DNA from: Dryocosmus kuriphilus
Lineage: Eukaryota; Arthropoda; Insecta; Hymenoptera; Cynipidae
Assembly: GCA_038277395.1 (NCBI GenBank)
Contig: CM076192.1
Location: 17,212,299-17,276,298 of the forward strand
Reading direction: 5' to 3'
Length of the DNA: 64,000 nucleotides
In this document: in pieces, positions 42,823-54,457 of the stretch
Numbering within the stretch: the first letter of the stretch is position 1
How the letters are laid out: the number at the start of each line of letters is the position of its first letter
Program-made: the position numbers and the translations under genes
The notes under the pieces: generated by a model
Told to the model about the DNA's origin: nothing
Database searches by the model: none
Seen by the model: only the letters and a program-made list of their open reading frames with translations

Positions 42823-44145
42823 GTATTGAAAGAACTCAACATGTACACCGATCAACGTTTTTAATGAAGCAAGCGATTTGTGTGCTTAAAAAAGTGCAAT
42901 ACGCAGTGTGAACAAAAAAGTTGCAATATATAAGAAAAAATTATGACAAAGCTAAAGAAAAGTATTATCCTAAATATTTTTTTTCTTTATAATAATCAAA
43001 ATGAGTTCGGGTAAAAGAAATGAAGATGTAGATACAAATTTTGAAAATTATATTTCATAAACATGTATTTATAATGTTTAAAAATCACTTAGAATTTAAC
43101 TGATTAAAAGAACTATAATAGTATAGAGTAATAGAAAAACCTATTGCATACTTAGTACAACATTGTGTCTATTTGATTAGTTTTTATGAACTAGCGAGAT
43201 AAGACTTGTAATCACACATATACTACATGTGTTAATTCTACTATTGGAATTAATAAACTAGCTTTCAAGCTACTAAAATCAGCTACTAAAAAATTATTTA
43301 ATAATTCCAGCATCTCTTATTTCTCTTTCTGTTTCCATCTGCTTTAGATTGTTAAAATAACCGGCATCGATCTACCAAATACGTCAGCTACATAAACTTT
43401 ATAATCCCCTGTAAGAAAAATTGAAATAATCTTTAACACAATAGAGTAATATACTAAAAATCCAATTCACTTAGCTGAAACACTGCAATAATAACATGCT
43501 TACTGAAGTATTGATGATATTAAAATATGCTATTATCAATGAGAAAAAAAGATATTTTTCTTAAGCCAACATTGAACTCCAATTAAAATAAATCTGCTTC
43601 AAGGTATAACAAGGCAAATTAGATTAATAATGAATAGAGTGCACCACCATCGACTACGCTATAGTTATAAGTGCGTTTCTTTGTACTTTTCACTAGATGT
43701 GAGCCTTGCCTTCTAAATAGATTTGTAATATTGATTCCTGTACTAATTAGACGAAACGGTTGATTTCTTGCATACTGGTTTAAGGAATTTTTGCCAATGA
43801 TATTGACACTGAAATTAACCTCAATTAACTATTAAAAGGTATAAGGAAGAGAAGGAGGAGTATGAGGATGAGGAGGAAGAGGAAGTTGAGGGGGATCATT
43901 ATATATTTGAAACAAGTAGTTACTGAAAAATTTTATATGGAGGAGGAGCAGGAGGAGAAGGAGGAGGAAGAGAGTAGAATCATTATATGGTTGAAACAAA
44001 TAGTCACTGAAAAATGTTCTATGGAGGAGGAAGAGGAGCGTAGAATCATTATGTGGTTGAAACAAGTAGTCACTGAAAAATGTTATATTCAATTATTACA
44101 CACCATAAATCATATATTAGAAGCTTCAAAAGATGTGATGAGCCT
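42823..44145. repeat. Left arm of giant palindrome, inner segment
   Basis: Pairs in inverted orientation with 45135-45857 and 48819-49056. The inner edge meets ACACCATAAATCATATATTAG (44100) against its complement near 45165. It includes a GAGGAG-rich tandem (43855-44060) and a decayed echo of the central gene's tail (43310-43380, minus). Confidence 0.75.
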
Positions 44146-44158
44146 TTCTTGCACTTAA
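43862..44158 (+). other. Repetitive open frame, possibly not a gene
   Basis: 98 open codons made of a repeated unit: IIIYLKQVVTEKFYMEEE, then IIIWLKQIVTEKCSMEEE, then IIMWLKQVVTEKC. Repeat lengths are multiples of three, keeping the frame across a GAGGAG tract. The inverted counterpart at 45135-45300 does not keep an equivalent intact frame, so coding is doubtful. Confidence 0.2.
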
Positions 44159-44365
44159 AAACTAAAATTAATTCAAGTGAGCGACCTAGAGAAGAAATAC
44201 ACATATATGTTGAAATTTGGATTTATTTAACTCATTGAAATACAGTAAATTCTTACATTATAATTACAGGAAATAGTGAATCCAATAATTCAAATGCTAA
44301 TTCAACTATTAGGAATATTGAACCAACAGTTGCTAAAGTCTTTACATCAATTAATAAAAATATTA

Positions 44366-45045
44366 TCATTCATGAATACCAGCCTCTCTCAATTCATTAC
44401 TGATTGCAATTTCTTCCAGCAACTTATTTCTGCTTCCAGCTGATTGGGATTGTAAAAGTGAGCGCAGTCGATCTACCAAACCATTCGGATCTTCCCAGCA
44501 TTCGGAGAATTTTTTTTTCTATTTCATATTCAGAGGAAATGTCACTTTCAGCATCATCTTTATCATCATCATCAGCATCATTATTATCATCCTCATCTTC
44601 ATCTTTGTTATTACGATCACTATCAGCATCATTATTAATTGTCATGAATGGTGAATCATCATGTTGACCAAACTCTTCTCCTTCACCTTCATCTTCTGAT
44701 TCAATTTTTCGCTTCTTAACGTGATTACAATTCAGGTTTAACCCTCTGTGTAATGTCCACAAGTCTCTTTAATGGAGGAGGTTGAAGTTTGAATCCTTCC
44801 TAAATAGATGGATCCTCATTAGGTTTCAAATTTTTCTGATTTCGATAAATTGCCTTATTAATCTTGTTATTCTGTTTGTAGCTATCTTGAATTATCCTTA
44901 TAGCATCAGGTATCTTTGACATTTGGCGAAAGTCTCTCTCATCATCATACACATGATCCTTTGCTATGCAAGAGTATTTCTCATGTCTTTTCATATTATC
45001 GAGTCTTGAATAAACTATTGAGCAATGTGGACACGTGGAAGTCAT
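44366..45045 (-). pseudogene. Central gene of the palindrome: zinc-finger and acidic protein, broken
   Basis: Starts at 45045: MTSTCPHCSIVYSRLDNMKR, followed by His-Glu-Lys-Tyr-Ser-Cys, a C2H2/C2HC-like finger within 27 residues. Then a charged helical stretch to a TAG at 44800, beyond which the same frame gives FKLQPPPLKRLVDITQRV. After a frame change there is a bipartite basic run (VKKRKIESED) and a long Asp/Glu/Asn tract (about 44540-44690). After another change the tail reads FSECWEDPNGLVDRLRSLLQ and NKLLEEIAISNELREAGI, ending at 44366. Original length was about 225 residues. I do not recognise the family. A DNA-binding finger, nuclear signal and acidic tract suggest a nuclear regulator; this is inference. 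It is the only gene in the unique centre. Confidence 0.55.
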
Positions 45046-45134
45046 TTTGTCACTGCTACAGAACGAATGACAGTTCGGTCAACAGTATTGCGTTTATATA
45101 TTCTCCTCCTCCTGCTCTTCCTCCTCATACGCCT

Positions 45135-45857
45135 CCTACTCATTACATCTTGTGAAGACACTAACATATGATTTATGGTGTGTAAGAGTTGAATACAACA
45201 TTTTGCAGTACTACTTGTTTCAACTAAATAATGATTCTCCTCTCCTCCTCCTCTTTTTCCCCCTCCTCATACTCCTCCTTCTCTTCCTCATAAATTCAAA
45301 TATATCAATATTACAAATCTATTTAGAAGACAAGGCTCACATCCCGTAAAAAGTGCAAAGAAAAGCACTTATAACTATACAGGAAAAGCAGCGTGGTCGA
45401 TGGTGGTGAACTCTATTCATTATTAATCTAGTTTGCTATGATATCCTTTGAAGTAGATTTATTTTAACTTTGAGTTCAATGTTGGCTTAAGAAAAATATG
45501 TTTTTCTTCATTGATAATAGCATATTTTAATATCATCACTACTTCACTAAGCATGTTATTATTGCAGTGTTTCAGCTAAGTGAATTGGATTTTTAGTATA
45601 TTACTCTGTTGTGTTGAAGATTATTTCAACGTTTCTTACAGGGGATTATAAAGAAATAATGCACTGAAATAATTTCAATCATTAATGAAATAAGAGAGGC
45701 TGGAATTATTAAATAATTTTTTAGTAGCTGATTTTAGTAGCTAAAAGCTACTTTATTATTTCCAATAGTAGAATTAACACATGTAGTATATGTGATTACA
45801 AGTTTTATGTCGCTAATTCATAAAAACTTATGAAATAAAACCAATTTTGTACTAAGT
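45135..45857. repeat. Right arm of giant palindrome, inner segment
   Basis: Inverted copy of 43150-44145. Contains CTCCTC tracts (45100-45290) and, at 45660-45714, a short frame IISIINEIREAGIIK followed by a stop, clearly related to the central gene's last codons but in inverted orientation. Confidence 0.75.
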
Positions 45858-45858
45858 A

Positions 45859-48816
45859 CACGGAGAAATTTTGCTCGCGAATCGTTACCGAAAGTTGTGG
45901 TGAAATTTGGATATAGTTGCGTTTCGGCATAATTTCGTCTAGTATCAGTATTATTTAACAATTTTTTAGGAATATATGATGTAATGTACATTAGAAAATA
46001 CATATTAGCACTTTAATTTTACAATCCGCGCAATGTAATAGGTGGAAGGTAATAATTAACGTATATACTGTAATAAATAAGGAAGTATTCGACAGAAAGT
46101 ATTATCAACACAATAAAATTTCTTCAAAGATAAATTGAAAATTCCAAAGTCAAGACCAATGGTTGTACGAAGAACCCACCGGGACGCATTAAATTTTCGC
46201 ATTTACTTTCGTGAGGCTTCACTTTTATTCAGAGAATCTTTTCAGAGCTGGAATGGAAGAATTACTGTCCGTTCGGTAAAGACTACCAAGACAAAAACAA
46301 GTGCATACCTATAAGAACGAACTCGCATCAACATCCCGCAATCTATGATTCAATCATTATAATTCAATCTATAATTCAACCATTTGCAATCTATAATTAG
46401 AACTCTGTTTATTTATTATTTAAGAAAGTGTTTTATGAATTTTCATTATAAAATTTATTTTTATTTTATCCTTAGTGATTGGGCTCTTAGATTCTACCAA
46501 AATGTTTGATAAAAAAAAATTGCTTCAAAACCAGGCACGGCGATGTTTTATATGCCAGAAGTTTTAAACGTTCAAGAGAACGAAATACTTTTTCCCTATT
46601 CTATTTTCTCCAGAAATATTGATAAAAATAAAAATAAATAAATCTGCCCGCTTGGTGTGAAGTATGAGCGCGTCTAGGGCGCGCGTCTGTTGGAAATCGC
46701 GCTTCGCTCTCGATACGTTATTTACCTCGCGCAGCGTTTGTACATCCCCATATATTTGTACGTATGGACTTTTTAAAATTAAAGATCGAACTATTGACCA
46801 GTAAAATTGGTAATTTTGAATTTTTTGTTAAAACTCTTTCGGCTTTAAGAAATACATTCGCATCACGTGTCTCGCGCTTCGCACTCGAATAAAGTTTGTC
46901 CAAAATGTGACATTTCTTTTGGAGTTTGAGTGAAAATAAAATTTTTTTATTTTTAGTAACATTTTTCACAATTGAAAAAAACTATGAGTCATGATTATTA
47001 ATAACATTTTTCACAATTAAACAAAGACCATATGTTTTCAACAAAAAAAAGTATAAAGAAAAATTGAATTCTTGATTTTTGTTAATAACATTGTTGACCA
47101 TTAAAACAAAAAATATTGTTGTATCAAAAAACGGTACAGAGAAAATTTGTAGATATTTTTGAGATAAAAAACTTTGCTTTTCACATGTTTTTCGAATGTC
47201 GCATAATTTTCCTGAAAAGTAGATTCTTAACTTTTTAATAATGTTTTCCTTGATTAAAAAAACTCTTATACGTTTCATCAAAAAACTATGCGTTGGATCA
47301 GAAAAGATTTTGAACAGATTGGTAGGTCTCTTCGAGGCAAACAATTCTGTTTCTTAATAATTTTTATTATCTCGCATAATTGCATTTTTCAGCCAGACTA
47401 TGTAAAAGATTCAGAAATTCACGTCTTTGATATAGTTTAGTCGGGCGGTAAGCGTGAGAAACGTGACGAGAATAAACCTGAGTAGCGGGCAGATTTTTAA
47501 ATAACTTTTACTAACTTTCTTATTGACTTTATAGTAACGTATCTTTTGATTAAAACAACTGTTATACGTCTCATGAATAAACTATGCATTAGATCAAAAA
47601 ATAATTTTAAGAAAATTTTTGTAGATATTTTTAGGGTGAACAACTTTGTTCATTATCATTTTTTTCGTATCTTGCATAGTTTTGATGAAAGGTGGATTTG
47701 TTTGTTTTCAATAAAATAATTCACGAGTAACTCCAAAACTATGCGTCTTTCCGCAAAAATGACACAAAGCGAATTTGTAGATCTTTTTAAGGTGAACAAC
47801 TTTTTTTATCACCATTTTTTCGTATCTTGCATTGTTTGGCGGGAAATTTGCATTTTTGATTTTTGGAAAGAATTTATGATGGATAAAACCAGAACCGTTG
47901 GTCAAAAACTGCTGGTTAACGAACTCGCCCTTACTTTTCACGCCTTAAAGAAGAGTGCCAAAGCGCAATCCAATCCGATTAGTCCTTCGAAAGTTATCGT
48001 GTTTACAAACAACAACGACGAAAACGACAACGATATCAACGACAGGCAGACACCAACGTAAAACATGTTTTTTCGGATTCAGGGAGTCATGAAACGTCGA
48101 GATTTCATGAAATCCGCGAAAGCCAGTTTTTACATAAAACTAATACCTTTCTCATTGAGATGAGAATGTAAAAAACGCATTGCAAGTTTCTGCATACAGG
48201 ATTATTTTCAATGTAAATGAATCAATATTTTAACACGTACTGTTTCTAGTTGAAAATGCAATCAATACAAAAATTTGTTCATTTTGAACGTTCAGAACTT
48301 CAACCACATAATATTTTCATCCACGCCTGCTCTTTCTTTCTCACAAGTCTTGATACGTTCTATTGGTTAGTATATAAGAACGATTCAAGTCTGTACTCCC
48401 AGCGTCGTGCGTGAGTGCGTACTATGGGCAATGTATGTATGTATGTTACGTATGTATGTATTTGTGAAACCTATACATACATTAATAATAACGAGATATT
48501 TTTTTATTCTCTCCAAACCGTGCGGTAAATTCTCAAGTCCACGAGCGTAAAATTTTGTATGTTTTTAGGACGCTCTCTTGAGCAGAGCGGTAATCTGTAC
48601 CGAGAGGCTTGGTAAACAGTCCAGTCCATGCAAAATGCTTTCTCCTATGCTTTTAGGAAAATATACCTATCATTTATCATAAACGCCTTCGCAGCTTGTT
48701 AGATTTTTGTGTGTGATTCCTTTTACAGTGCTGCACGGGCAAATTTACCGAAACGCCACTATATCCAAATTTCACCACAACCTTCGGTAACGATTACCGA
48801 GCAAAATTTCTCCGTG
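45859..48816. mobile_element. TA-flanked inverted-repeat DNA element (non-autonomous)
   Basis: Terminal inverted repeats of about 68 bp: CACGGAGAAATTTTGCTCG at the left and its complement at 48798-48816, continuing as CGTTACCGAAAGTTGTGGTG (with one gap) inward. TA flanks both sides (45857-45858 and 48817-48818). The palindrome's other arm preserves the empty site (CCTATTGCATACTTAGTAC at 43143-43161, complement), so TA was duplicated on insertion. TA duplication suggests Tc1/mariner-type mobilisation. No transposase inside; the interior includes a foldback fragment (46630-48178). Confidence 0.85.
46630..48178. repeat. Foldback family copy, core plus right arm
   Basis: Matches the second half of the element at 3923-6716. 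The core words CTGCCCGC, GAGCGCGTCTAGGGCGCGCG and CGCGCTTCGC lie at 46640-46740. Modules with GTAGATATTTTTGAG-like words are near 47140, 47310, 47620 and 47775. Then come GATGGATAAAACCAGAACC (47878), a short AACGACAACGA tract (48005-48045) and the terminus GATGAGAATGTAAAAAA (48160). The left arm is absent. Confidence 0.75.
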
Positions 48817-48818
48817 TA

Positions 48819-49056
48819 CGCAATAGGTTTTTCTATTACTCGATACTATTATAGTTCTTTTAATAAGTCAAATTCTAAGTGATTTTTAAACATTATAAAC
48901 ACATGTTTATGAAATATAATTTTAATAATTTATATCTACATCTTCATTTCTTATACTCCTACTTATTTTGATTATTATAAAATGTAAGAGGTCTAAGGTG
49001 TGTAATAATAATTGAATTCAACATTTTGAGTATTTTATTTAACTAAATCCTCCTCA
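48819..49056. repeat. Right arm of giant palindrome, middle segment
   Basis: Inverted copy of about 42960-43160, for example GCAATAGGTTTTTCTATTAC against GTAATAGAAAAACCTATTGC. Ends in ACTAAATCCTCCTCAGTAAA, where the Bel/Pao element inserted; it resumes at 57086. Confidence 0.75.
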
Positions 49057-49061
49057 GTAAA

Positions 49062-49759
49062 TGTACCGTCGTCACAATACTTCGTTGTGAACCGGCTTTT
49101 AGAGTATCAAATCTACGCACGAATTTAGACTCGTCAAGCGGTTTAGTGAGAGAAAGGAAGTGCTCCTGCGCATGAGCGGCGTTGGCTCCTGGCGCTGTCT
49201 ATCTGAATCGACCATACCTCACAGGAGCTCTCATGCGCGTCCGTGTTAAAAATCTCTATTTTTCTGTTGTTACTTAGAGGATAGAAACCGTTCGACCTGG
49301 TTCGATCGGAGATCCCTTGCTGGATCAACAACGCCATCAGTGCATATCTCTATTTTTCTATTCTCACCTCGAGAATAAAAACCGTTCGACCTGGTTCGAT
49401 CGAAGATCCGCAGCTGGATCAATACCGTACAAAATCAAACCGCGGACCGCGTGCGCGGTGTCAATTTCGGTTTTTGTATCTCTTTTCAGTCTTCAATTTT
49501 AGTGCTCGATTGTTGGTTTCAAGAAAAACTTGTATTTCTAATAAAAGGGGTTTTTATGCCTCTCGTAGGTTTTTCCCCTAAAATGATGTGTATTTATTAA
49601 ACCTTGTGTTTCATATAATCGAATTTAAACTAGCTCTTAAATTCAGGGCTTAATCTTCTCATTCATTCTCAAGGCTCAATGAACGATTTTTCTAAAATAC
49701 ATAAAAAACAGTAACTAGGTGGTTGAACCGTTTCTGGCAAAACCATCCAGAAGATTACA
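49062..49759 (+). repeat. 5' LTR of Bel/Pao element
   Basis: 698 bp, TGTACCGTCGTCACAATAC to AGAAGATTACA. Close copy of 56382-57080 with scattered substitutions. Within it, GTTCGACCTGGTTCGATCG is present twice in direct orientation (49290, 49390), as also in the other LTR. Confidence 0.9.
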
Positions 49760-49777
49760 TGGTGCCTCCTGTGAGGT
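49760..49777 (+). promoter_or_regulatory. Primer binding site of Bel/Pao element
   Basis: TGGTGCCTCCTGTGAGGT begins immediately after the LTR's terminal CA, with the obligatory TGG. The matching tRNA was not identified by eye. Confidence 0.6.
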
Positions 49778-50817
49778 ACGATTTTTTCGCCTCAGATTTT
49801 CTAAAGGGAGACGTGCGGGAATCCGTTGGCGTCCCATGTGCGTCGGTACATACGTGCTTCACCGAAGATCAAGCGATAGCCACATTCCAATACAGCCACT
49901 ACGCGCCTGCAGGCGCAGTAGGCTCAAACTCGTCGCGGTGATCTCGAACAAAGCCGATATCGCGCTATTAGTACCTTCACTAGCGTCGCAGCAACAAGCT
50001 ACTCGTGTACCGGCATCTCAGCCATTTTGTTCATCAACGCTACTACGTCGCTCCCACAGCAGGATTTATCACCACCCAGGAGGCCGCTGCACCGGAGTAA
50101 CCAGAAAAACAAAAGATAAGTGATTTCTTTCCTGGTAACAATATTTTTGTGGTTCTTTCCTTGCAGATTTAATATGTAAAATCTCAATTTGGGACGAAGC
50201 CCACGTGGCTGAATACAGGTTAGGAACGCAAGTGCTGGTGCGTTACCTCGTGTTCGCGAATAAATCGTTCGCATTTATCCTTCTTTAATATCAGCCTAAA
50301 TTAAATGAATTTCTCAATCTGTGATTCTGAGAGAGAGCGCAATCATTTAGATTAGCTAAATTTGGCATTCGACGTAGCCGATTGCTGTTGAGCTGGCCCA
50401 AAGAATTGAATTCTCGATCAATGTTTTAAAAATAAAATAGTTGATATAAATTTCCATCAAATGTTTTTTGATTTCATGGTTACAAGAACTCACACAGTCA
50501 TCTAAATTCTTTAAATTATACAATCGGTGTAGCAGATTGCTACTGTGCTTGTTCTAAGAAGGGATTGAATTATTAAATTCTTGGTGTAGTTTTTTAAAGA
50601 TAAAGGATAAAGTGCAGACTTTTATTCAAAATTCTCATCTCCTTTCGATTTAAATTTAATGTTCACCCTGGTGTTCGCTCAAGCGCGGAAACTTTATAAA
50701 ACAATATCCCATAATGTTACTTACTGAAAATTAGGGATTCATTGTCTGTGTCGCCACCATGCGAAGCAACAAAATTGTCGTCGGTTTTGAATATCGTTTT
50801 TTAATAACAATTCAAAA
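49778..50817 (+). other. Bel/Pao 5' leader, no gene
   Basis: About 1 kb untranslated leader between the primer site and the gag start. Short frames (for example 49719-50123) overlap the LTR edge and have no domain. May hold packaging signals, which cannot be seen directly. Confidence 0.5.
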
Positions 50818-52230
50818 ATGGAAGGACCCATGAACAAAACCAAGCGCATTGCGTACATTGTGCAGAAGGGAGCGTTCCTCGAAAGATCCATCGCGAGTTT
50901 ACGAACTTATTTAGACAGTCCCACGTGCAACGATACGAACGCGCGACTGCAATTAGCTAGTCTTGAGAGTCTTTTTAAAGAATATTCGGGTTTAAGTGTC
51001 GAATTAGCTACCTTAAATTCAAACTATCCTCGTATTGATGCTTTTCCCGAGATTGAGATAAATTATTTTGAGGTCGCGACTTTGGTGACAGAAAAACAGA
51101 CCGAAACACCGATTGCTAGTTCGACCTTGAATGCCGGGAATTTTACGCTTACAGAAAGACAAAACAGACCAAAGTTACCAGTAGTGCAGATTCCGAAATT
51201 CAACGGGGAACACGAGGATTGGGTTGCGTGGAAGCATAGTTTTGAGGCTCTCGTGCACAAAAATGCCGATTTGAGCAATTATGTAAAACATACGCAATTA
51301 GCAATTTCTTTGACCGCTCCGGCAAAACATAAAAGCCTCGCGTTTCCCCCGAGTGAGGAAAACTACGAGAAAGCATGGGACGCGTTGTGTGAGGCATTTG
51401 ATCAAAAGCGTATCATCGTCGCCGAACACATGGATGCGATTCAAGATCTCCCATTTCTTTTAAAAGCTAATCCCGACGACCTCCCTTTATTAATCTATAA
51501 GAACAAACAGCATAACAGCATGCCTAAAGAAGTAAAAATCGAACTTCATGATTTTAGTGAACAAATGATTATTAGAATTTTAGAAAAACATCTTACCCCA
51601 GGAATCTTAGCTAGGTGGCAAGACAAATTAGACGGCAACGAATTACCTAGGCTAGACGATTTATATAAATTTATTCAGTCTACCGTGTTCAAACTTAGAC
51701 CTTTAGCGAAGGTTGCTTCGAGTGGTCGCAGCTCAGCGGTGAAGACAGGTGGTGAAAAATCAAATCAAATACCTTCAAAGGTCAGAAAGTTTGAACACAG
51801 GTCATCAGTGACTTCGGTCTCTCAATCCACAAACTCTTCATGCATTAAATGCAAAGAGCAACATCAATTACATAACTGTCCCAAATTTAACAAAATCACG
51901 GTACAGGAACGTTGGAATTTCATCAGACCTCAGAAAATTTGTCGAAACTGTTTCGGCAAACACACGTTTCCCTGTTCCAGCAAGCAAAGTTGTAGGAAAT
52001 GCAATAAGAACCATCATACTTTATTACACGAGGACAAAACCCGGAATCCTAAAGGGGAGAGAGACTCTAAGATCTCGAGTTTGCCTGCTTCACAAGCACG
52101 ACTAGATAGTCACACGTACGTATCTGAGGCTTTTCCCTTAGATTCCCAGCTTATGACAACCGCAGTTTTAAAAATCAAAAATAATAGGGAGAATGAATTA
52201 ATGGCTAGGGCTCTTCTAGATTCTTGCTGA
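50818..52230 (+). CDS. gag: Bel/Pao gag and start of protease
   Basis: 470 codons from ATG 50818. Residues about 10-75 form an N-terminal helical region (ERSIASLRTYLDS). About 120-300 is the capsid-like DUF1759 region (LPVVQIPKFNGEHEDWVAWK; FDQKRIIVAEHMDAIQDLPF; LARWQDKLDGNELPRLDDLY). About 345-405 has zinc-knuckle-like clusters: SCIKCKEQHQLHNC, KICRNCFGKHTFPC, CRKCNKNHHTLLH. The end (LMARALLDSC) reaches the aspartic protease at its active-site Asp-Ser, where a TGA (52228) replaces the codon expected to continue the Asp-Ser-Gly motif. The downstream pol is in the same frame, so gag, protease and pol were one polyprotein. Gag alone looks intact. Confidence 0.85.
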   Translation: MEGPMNKTKRIAYIVQKGAFLERSIASLRTYLDSPTCNDTNARLQLASLESLFKEYSGLSVELATLNSNYPRIDAFPEIEINYFEVATLVTEKQTETPIASSTLNAGNFTLTERQNRPKLPVVQIPKFNGEHEDWVAWKHSFEALVHKNADLSNYVKHTQLAISLTAPAKHKSLAFPPSEENYEKAWDALCEAFDQKRIIVAEHMDAIQDLPFLLKANPDDLPLLIYKNKQHNSMPKEVKIELHDFSEQMIIRILEKHLTPGILARWQDKLDGNELPRLDDLYKFIQSTVFKLRPLAKVASSGRSSAVKTGGEKSNQIPSKVRKFEHRSSVTSVSQSTNSSCIKCKEQHQLHNCPKFNKITVQERWNFIRPQKICRNCFGKHTFPCSSKQSCRKCNKNHHTLLHEDKTRNPKGERDSKISSLPASQARLDSHTYVSEAFPLDSQLMTTAVLKIKNNRENELMARALLDSC

Positions 52231-54430
52231 ACAGTCAATTTAATTATCGAGTAATTTGCAAATTCACTAAAATTAGCTAAAACAAAGTATTCAATCAATA
52301 TCGGGGCACTAAATAATTTATTTATTGTGCCCAGTGAATACATTAAAGCTACTTTCAAATCAGTTTACAACAGCTTCAATCGGAAAGTAAATTTTTTAAT
52401 AGTAAGTAGAATTGCTGAACTTGTGCCTAACGAAACATTTCCTAGAAACTTATACGATATTCCGAAAAATGTGCAGCTCGCTGATCCGCATTTTCACGTG
52501 CCCAAATCAATTGACATTATATTAGCGTCAGGAATAACCCTTTCAATGTTAGCGATAGGTCAAATTGAACTCCAATATCAAAATTCTAAGATTATCCTAC
52601 AAAAAACAGCGTTAGGTTGGATTATCGCGGGAGGATCGGATCTTAATACAAAAGCTGCAAAAGCTTCGTGCAACGCAATTAAAATCGACGAGTTTATTGC
52701 ACGTTTCTGGGCCGTTGTAGATTTCGATCACGAACCAGTGAAATCTCGCGACGAATTTGTTGCTGAACAACATTACATAAATAATACTCAAAGAAACGAA
52801 ACTGGCAGATACATCGCCCGAGTTCCCTTTCGTGATAGCAAATTTCAGTTAGGCGAGTCTAGAATTCAGGCGCTAAAACGATTTTACGCATTAGAGAAAA
52901 GGTTTGAATCAGATCCACATTTAAAAACAGAATACAGCAAAAATGTTAACGAGTACGTCACTTTAAATCACATGACCCGGTACGAAGAAACGAAAGAGGG
53001 ATGTTATCTACCTCACCACGTGGTGATAAAAACAGCTAGCGAGACCACCAAGGTCAGGGTAGTATTCGATGCTTCAGCGAAAACTTCCACAGGTATTTCA
53101 TTAAATCAGGTTCTATTAGTCGGTCCTACAATCCAAAATACAATTTTTAAACAGATTCTTAGATTCCGAATACACACTTTCGTAATAACTGCAGATACAG
53201 AGAAAATTTACAGACAAGTTCTCGTTCATCCGGATGACAGAATATTTCAAAAAATCTTATGCTACCATCATGGTCAGATTAGGACATTTCAGCTAAACAC
53301 GGTCACATTTGGAACTGCTTGGGCGCCTTTTCTTGCTATTCAAACCTTACATCAACTCGCTTGCGACGAAGGGAAAGATTTTCCGTTTGCCAGTGAAATT
53401 CTCAAAAGAGATTTCTACGTAGATGATTTAGTTACAGGAGCAAATTCGCTTCAAGAGATTCTTACTGTTCGTGCCGAAATAATTGAACTGCTAGGTCGTG
53501 GCGGCTTCGCTATCCGACAGTGGGCTTCCAATCACCCATCCATTCTTGATAACATCGAAAAGAATTTTTTCAACCTAGATTGCGTAATTAAAGAAAACCC
53601 GGTTCGGAATACTCTCGGAATCATTTGGGATTCACAGTACGATATACTTAAGTACACGGTACGAGCGGTCGATGCTCAAGTTACGTCAACTAAAAAAAAA
53701 CTCTTATCCGAAAATTTCAAAAATCTTCGATCCTCTCGGACTCTTAGGGCCGGTGGGTCTCTACGCCAAGATCTTGATGCAGGATTGTTGGAAAGCGCAA
53801 ATCAAGTGGGACGAGTCACTACCTCAAGCCATCCATACTAAATGGCAATTATTTACCGAACAACTCTTGCATTTACAAAACTTTTTATTAACGCGAAAAT
53901 TCTTATACGGAAATCCAGTAGAAATCGAAATCCATGGTTTTTGCGACGCATGCTTTCACGGGTACGGAGCATGTTTATGTATTATACCTCGCGATACAAA
54001 GGGCAATATTACAGTCAACTTGATTTGCAGCAAATACAGAGTAGCCCTATTGAGCGATGTCACGATCCCACGTCTGGAACTTTGTGCAGCTTCGATTCTC
54101 AAAAAACTCTACGAAGAGTCAAAATTTTAATTCGATCTCCCAATAAACAAAGTAACGTTTTGGTCAGACTCCATAATCGTTCTGTTTTGGCTGAGAAAGG
54201 CTCCTCACTTATTGAGAACCTTCTAATCAAACCGAGTCGCTGATATTCAAACATTAGGAGATCAAGTCCAATGGCGACACGTGCGATCAGCAGAAAGTCC
54301 GGCCGATTCATTATCTAGGGGACAACTTCCAATCGATTTTATCAAAAATAAACTACGGACAACGGGTCCTAGTTGGCTAACTCAACCCGAAAGTGAGTGG
54401 CCTGAGTCAGTCGAACCAGCTTCATAAAGG
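52231..54430 (+). pseudogene. pol: Bel/Pao protease remnant, RT and RNase H
   Basis: Continues the gag frame past TGA 52228 and TAA 52252. The protease remainder and spacer reach about 52700. The RT covers about 52900-53550: YLPHHVVIKTASETTKVRVV, then FDASAKTSTGISLNQVL, FVITADTEKIYRQVLVHPDD (catalytic Asp), and FYVDDLVTGA with YVDD intact. At the A9 run near 53692-53700 the frame shifts; it then reads KIFDPLGLLGPVGLYAKILM, the conserved segment after the RT, and IHGFCDACFHGYGACLCI, an RNase-H-like fold. FWSDSIIVLFWL follows a TAA at 54128; further stops are near 54224 and 54425. RT catalytic residues survive although the polyprotein does not. Confidence 0.85.
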
Positions 54431-54457
54431 GTACAAGGTTTAAAAGAGGGTGTTTTC

